From Deltaproteobacteria bacterium (GTDB taxonomy: Bacteria; Myxococcota_A; Polyangia; Polyangiales; Sandaracinaceae), in assembly GCA_017303575.1 (NCBI GenBank), contig JAFLCL010000066.1, forward strand, positions 1-33,122: a stretch of 33,122 nt of DNA. The letters are read 5' to 3'. The notes beneath the pieces are model-generated. The model was given only the letters and a program-made list of their open reading frames with translations, was not told the DNA's origin and did not search any database. Made by a program: the position numbers and the translations under genes. Positions 31,189-33,122 of the stretch are shown one piece after another; the first letter of the stretch is position 1; the number at the start of each line of letters is the position of its first letter.

Positions 31189-33122
31189 CGCCCTCCGCGT
31201 GAGGGCCTGCCGCGGCGACCGGGCTCGCTCGGGGGTTGGAGGAGGAGAAAGCGATGAAGCGTGGCGCGGCTCACCCCGAGCGCGCGTGCCGCGACCGTGC
31301 GATTGCCCCCGGCGTCCGAGAGAGCGCGCTCGACGCGACCCGAGGTGAGCTCCACGCGCTGCACGCGCGCGACGCGCTCGCCTCGCGTCGCGAGCCCGAG
31401 GTCGTCGGGCTCGAGCACGTCGGACTGCGCGACCGCGCACGCGCGACGCAAGGCTTGCTCGAGCTCGCGCACGTTGCCGGGAAACGGGTGCGCCAGGAGT
31501 CGTGCGAGGGCACGACGCGAGAGCCTGCGTCCGGGACCACCGACGCGGTCGAGGATCGCCGTCGCGAGCAGAGGCACGTCCGCGCTGCGCTCGCGGAGCG
31601 GCGGCAAGGAGACCGTCACGCCCGCGAGGCGGAAGTAGAGGTCACGGCGAAAGGTCCCTCGCTCGATCTCGTCCGCGAGGCTTCGGTGGGTGGCGCTGAC
31701 GACGCGCACGTCGATGCTGATCGTGCCGCGCCCGCCGACGGGTCGTACCTCGCGCTCCTGCAGCGCGCGCAGCAGACGCACCTGCATCGAGGGCGGCATC
31801 TCGCCGACCTCGTCGAGAAAGATCGTGCCGCCGTGGGCGCTCCGCAGAAGTCCTTCGTGATCGCGTGTCGCGCCGGTGAACGCACCGCGCACGTGACCGA
31901 ACAGCTCGCTCTCGAGCAGGGCCTCGGGCAAGGCGCCGCAGTTGATCGCGAGGAACGGGCCCGAGCGGCGCGGGCTCTCGTCGTGGGCGAGGCGCGCGAA
32001 CAGCTCCTTGCCCGTGCCGGACTCGCCCTCGATGCAGATCGCGAGATCGGAGCGGGCGACCTTGCGCACGAGCTCGATCGCTGCGCGGATCGCCGGCGTC
32101 CGTCCGACGATGCCCCCTGGTGCGTCGGCGCGATCGACGCTCCGGCTCGCCAACAGCGCGGCCATGCGATCGGCGTCGAGCAGGTGGGCGCTCGCTCGTT
32201 CCTCGGCCGCCGCGCGCAGCGTCTCGGCCTCGCGCAGGCGCGCTTCGTTCGCGCGATGCAGGCGTGTGTTCTCGAGCGCGAGGCCGACGACGTCCGCGAA
32301 CGCCTGCGCGATCTCGGACACCTCCGTGTCGAAGCGACCGCGCTCGAAGCGGTGATCGAGGTAGAGCGCGCCCACCACGCCCGAGGGCGAACGCACGGGC
32401 ACGCACACGATCGAGCGCAGGCCGAGATCGAGGATCGAACGCGACCCCGCGAGCTCGGGATCCTCGGTGGCGCTCGCCGTCACGAGCGGCTCGTTCGTCG
32501 CGAGCACGCGATCGGCCACCGATCGGCTCATGCGGAAGCGTGGTCGCTTGATCGTGTCGCGATCGAGGTTGCGTGCGACAGCGATCTCCGCGCGCTTTCC
32601 ATCGCGCGCGAGGAGCAGGAAGCCCCGCTCGGCCCCGGAGGCGGTGATCGCCTCGTCGAGCGCGGCCTCGAGGAGCCGTGCTTCGTCGGCCTCGAGGAGC
32701 GTGCGACGTACGAGCGAGACGAGTCGGTGGCCCGCGAGGCCCAAGCCTTCGTGGGACGCAGCGGCGCGCGCGGATCGCATGGTGGTGTGCGCGACGTCGT
32801 CGAGCCCCGCGGTTTCGGTCCATCGACGGACGAAGCGCTCGCGGAGGCCCGGCGGTGTGCGCGCCGCGAGGTCGCCCAGCCGACGACGGAACGAGCTCGC
32901 GTGGACGTCCGCGGCTCCCGTGCCGAGTGACGCGTGTGCGCGCGCGAGGAACGCCGACGCGCGAAGCTCCTGCTCGGGCTGTCGTGCGCGTCGCGCCCGA
33001 TCCGCGGCGTCTTCGGCGAGCGTGCACGCTTCGCTCGTTCGCTGCGCGCGCCACGCGAGCTCGGCACGCACCAGCGCCGCGCGCGCGTCGAGTCCCGCGC
33101 TCTCGAGCTCCTCGGCGGGGGC
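31185..33122 (-). CDS. GAF-domain sigma-54-dependent transcriptional activator (5' part outside window)
   Basis: The open frame runs to the right edge, so at least 645 residues are present and the true start lies outside. The visible N-terminal part is helical and repeat-like (LDARAALVRAELAWRA, then RQPEQELRASAFLARAHASL), suggesting TPR-type helices and possibly a kinase domain further upstream. A GAF domain follows (AITASGAERGFLLLARDG to VVGLALENTRLHR). The AAA+ module has Walker A GESGTGKELFARLA, the sigma-54 contact GAFTGA (31886-31869), Walker B GGTIFLDEVGEMP, the FPGNVRELEQ lid, and a C-terminal Fis-type helix-turn-helix near GNRTVAARALGVSRATLHRFL. It should drive sigma-54 promoters in response to an unknown signal. 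No matching -24/-12 promoter was spotted in the window. Confidence 0.93.
   Translation of the reverse strand, partial: APAEELESAGLDARAALVRAELAWRAQRTSEACTLAEDAADRARRARQPEQELRASAFLARAHASLGTGAADVHASSFRRRLGDLAARTPPGLRERFVRRWTETAGLDDVAHTTMRSARAAASHEGLGLAGHRLVSLVRRTLLEADEARLLEAALDEAITASGAERGFLLLARDGKRAEIAVARNLDRDTIKRPRFRMSRSVADRVLATNEPLVTASATEDPELAGSRSILDLGLRSIVCVPVRSPSGVVGALYLDHRFERGRFDTEVSEIAQAFADVVGLALENTRLHRANEARLREAETLRAAAEERASAHLLDADRMAALLASRSVDRADAPGGIVGRTPAIRAAIELVRKVARSDLAICIEGESGTGKELFARLAHDESPRRSGPFLAINCGALPEALLESELFGHVRGAFTGATRDHEGLLRSAHGGTIFLDEVGEMPPSMQVRLLRALQEREVRPVGGRGTISIDVRVVSATHRSLADEIERGTFRRDLYFRLAGVTVSLPPLRERSADVPLLATAILDRVGGPGRRLSRRALARLLAHPFPGNVRELEQALRRACAVAQSDVLEPDDLGLATRGERVARVQRVELTSGRVERALSDAGGNRTVAARALGVSRATLHRFLLLQPPSEPGRRGRPSRGGR

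Overview
The window is very GC-rich, gene-dense bacterial DNA with strong G/C preference at third codon positions, many GTG starts and many stop/start overlaps. Three things point to a myxobacterium (Myxococcota, perhaps a Sandaracinus-like Polyangiales member): the codon use, a Cys-rich exported protein ending in a Cys/membrane-helix/Arg tail like the MYXO-CTERM sorting signal, and a large GAF/sigma-54 activator with an apparent helical-repeat front end. The taxonomic placement is inference. No rRNA, tRNA, CRISPR array, insertion sequence or integrase was seen, and no gene-free stretch exceeds 300 bases.

Left part (1-6240): the 5' part of a TrmH/SpoU RNA methyltransferase running off the left edge; a mono-heme cytochrome c lipoprotein; and a minus-strand series of ABC ATPase, ABC-2 permease, LipB octanoyltransferase, EamA transporter and class I/II aminotransferase.

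Biosynthetic operon (6265-13812, plus strand), divergent from the ABC exporter across only 24 bases: a KAS III-like condensing enzyme, an ATP-grasp ligase, an NAD(P)-dependent epimerase/reductase, an MBL-fold hydrolase, an F390-synthetase/PaaK-like adenylate-forming enzyme and a GNAT/FemAB-like protein. From the ATP-grasp gene onward the reading frames overlap by 1-4 bases. A polytopic membrane protein follows after 9 bases. I read this as a compact pathway for an undescribed acyl-derived small molecule with a neighbouring exporter.

Middle (13817-16799): a divergent DoxX/LysR pair, a likely 48-residue Trp-rich membrane protein, and two minus-strand exported or anchored proteins of unknown role.

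Membrane/ATPase system (16807-25469, minus strand): a YqiJ-like OB-fold membrane protein, a 733-residue flotillin (YqiK-like) with a long Ala/Glu repeat region, and a 1779-residue DUF3686-type 'DNA repair ATPase' with a C-terminal AAA+ module. A structured 200-base spacer lies between flotillin and ATPase. This is the second candidate for an undescribed system, a membrane-microdomain scaffold with a giant AAA+ machine.

Right part (25517-33122): a single-domain response regulator, a PlsC-type acyltransferase overlapping a metal-site-degenerate M24-like protein, a two-helix membrane protein of unknown family, a DUF1688/URC4 protein, and a sigma-54-dependent activator running off the right edge. 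Convergent genes here share or abut stop codons.
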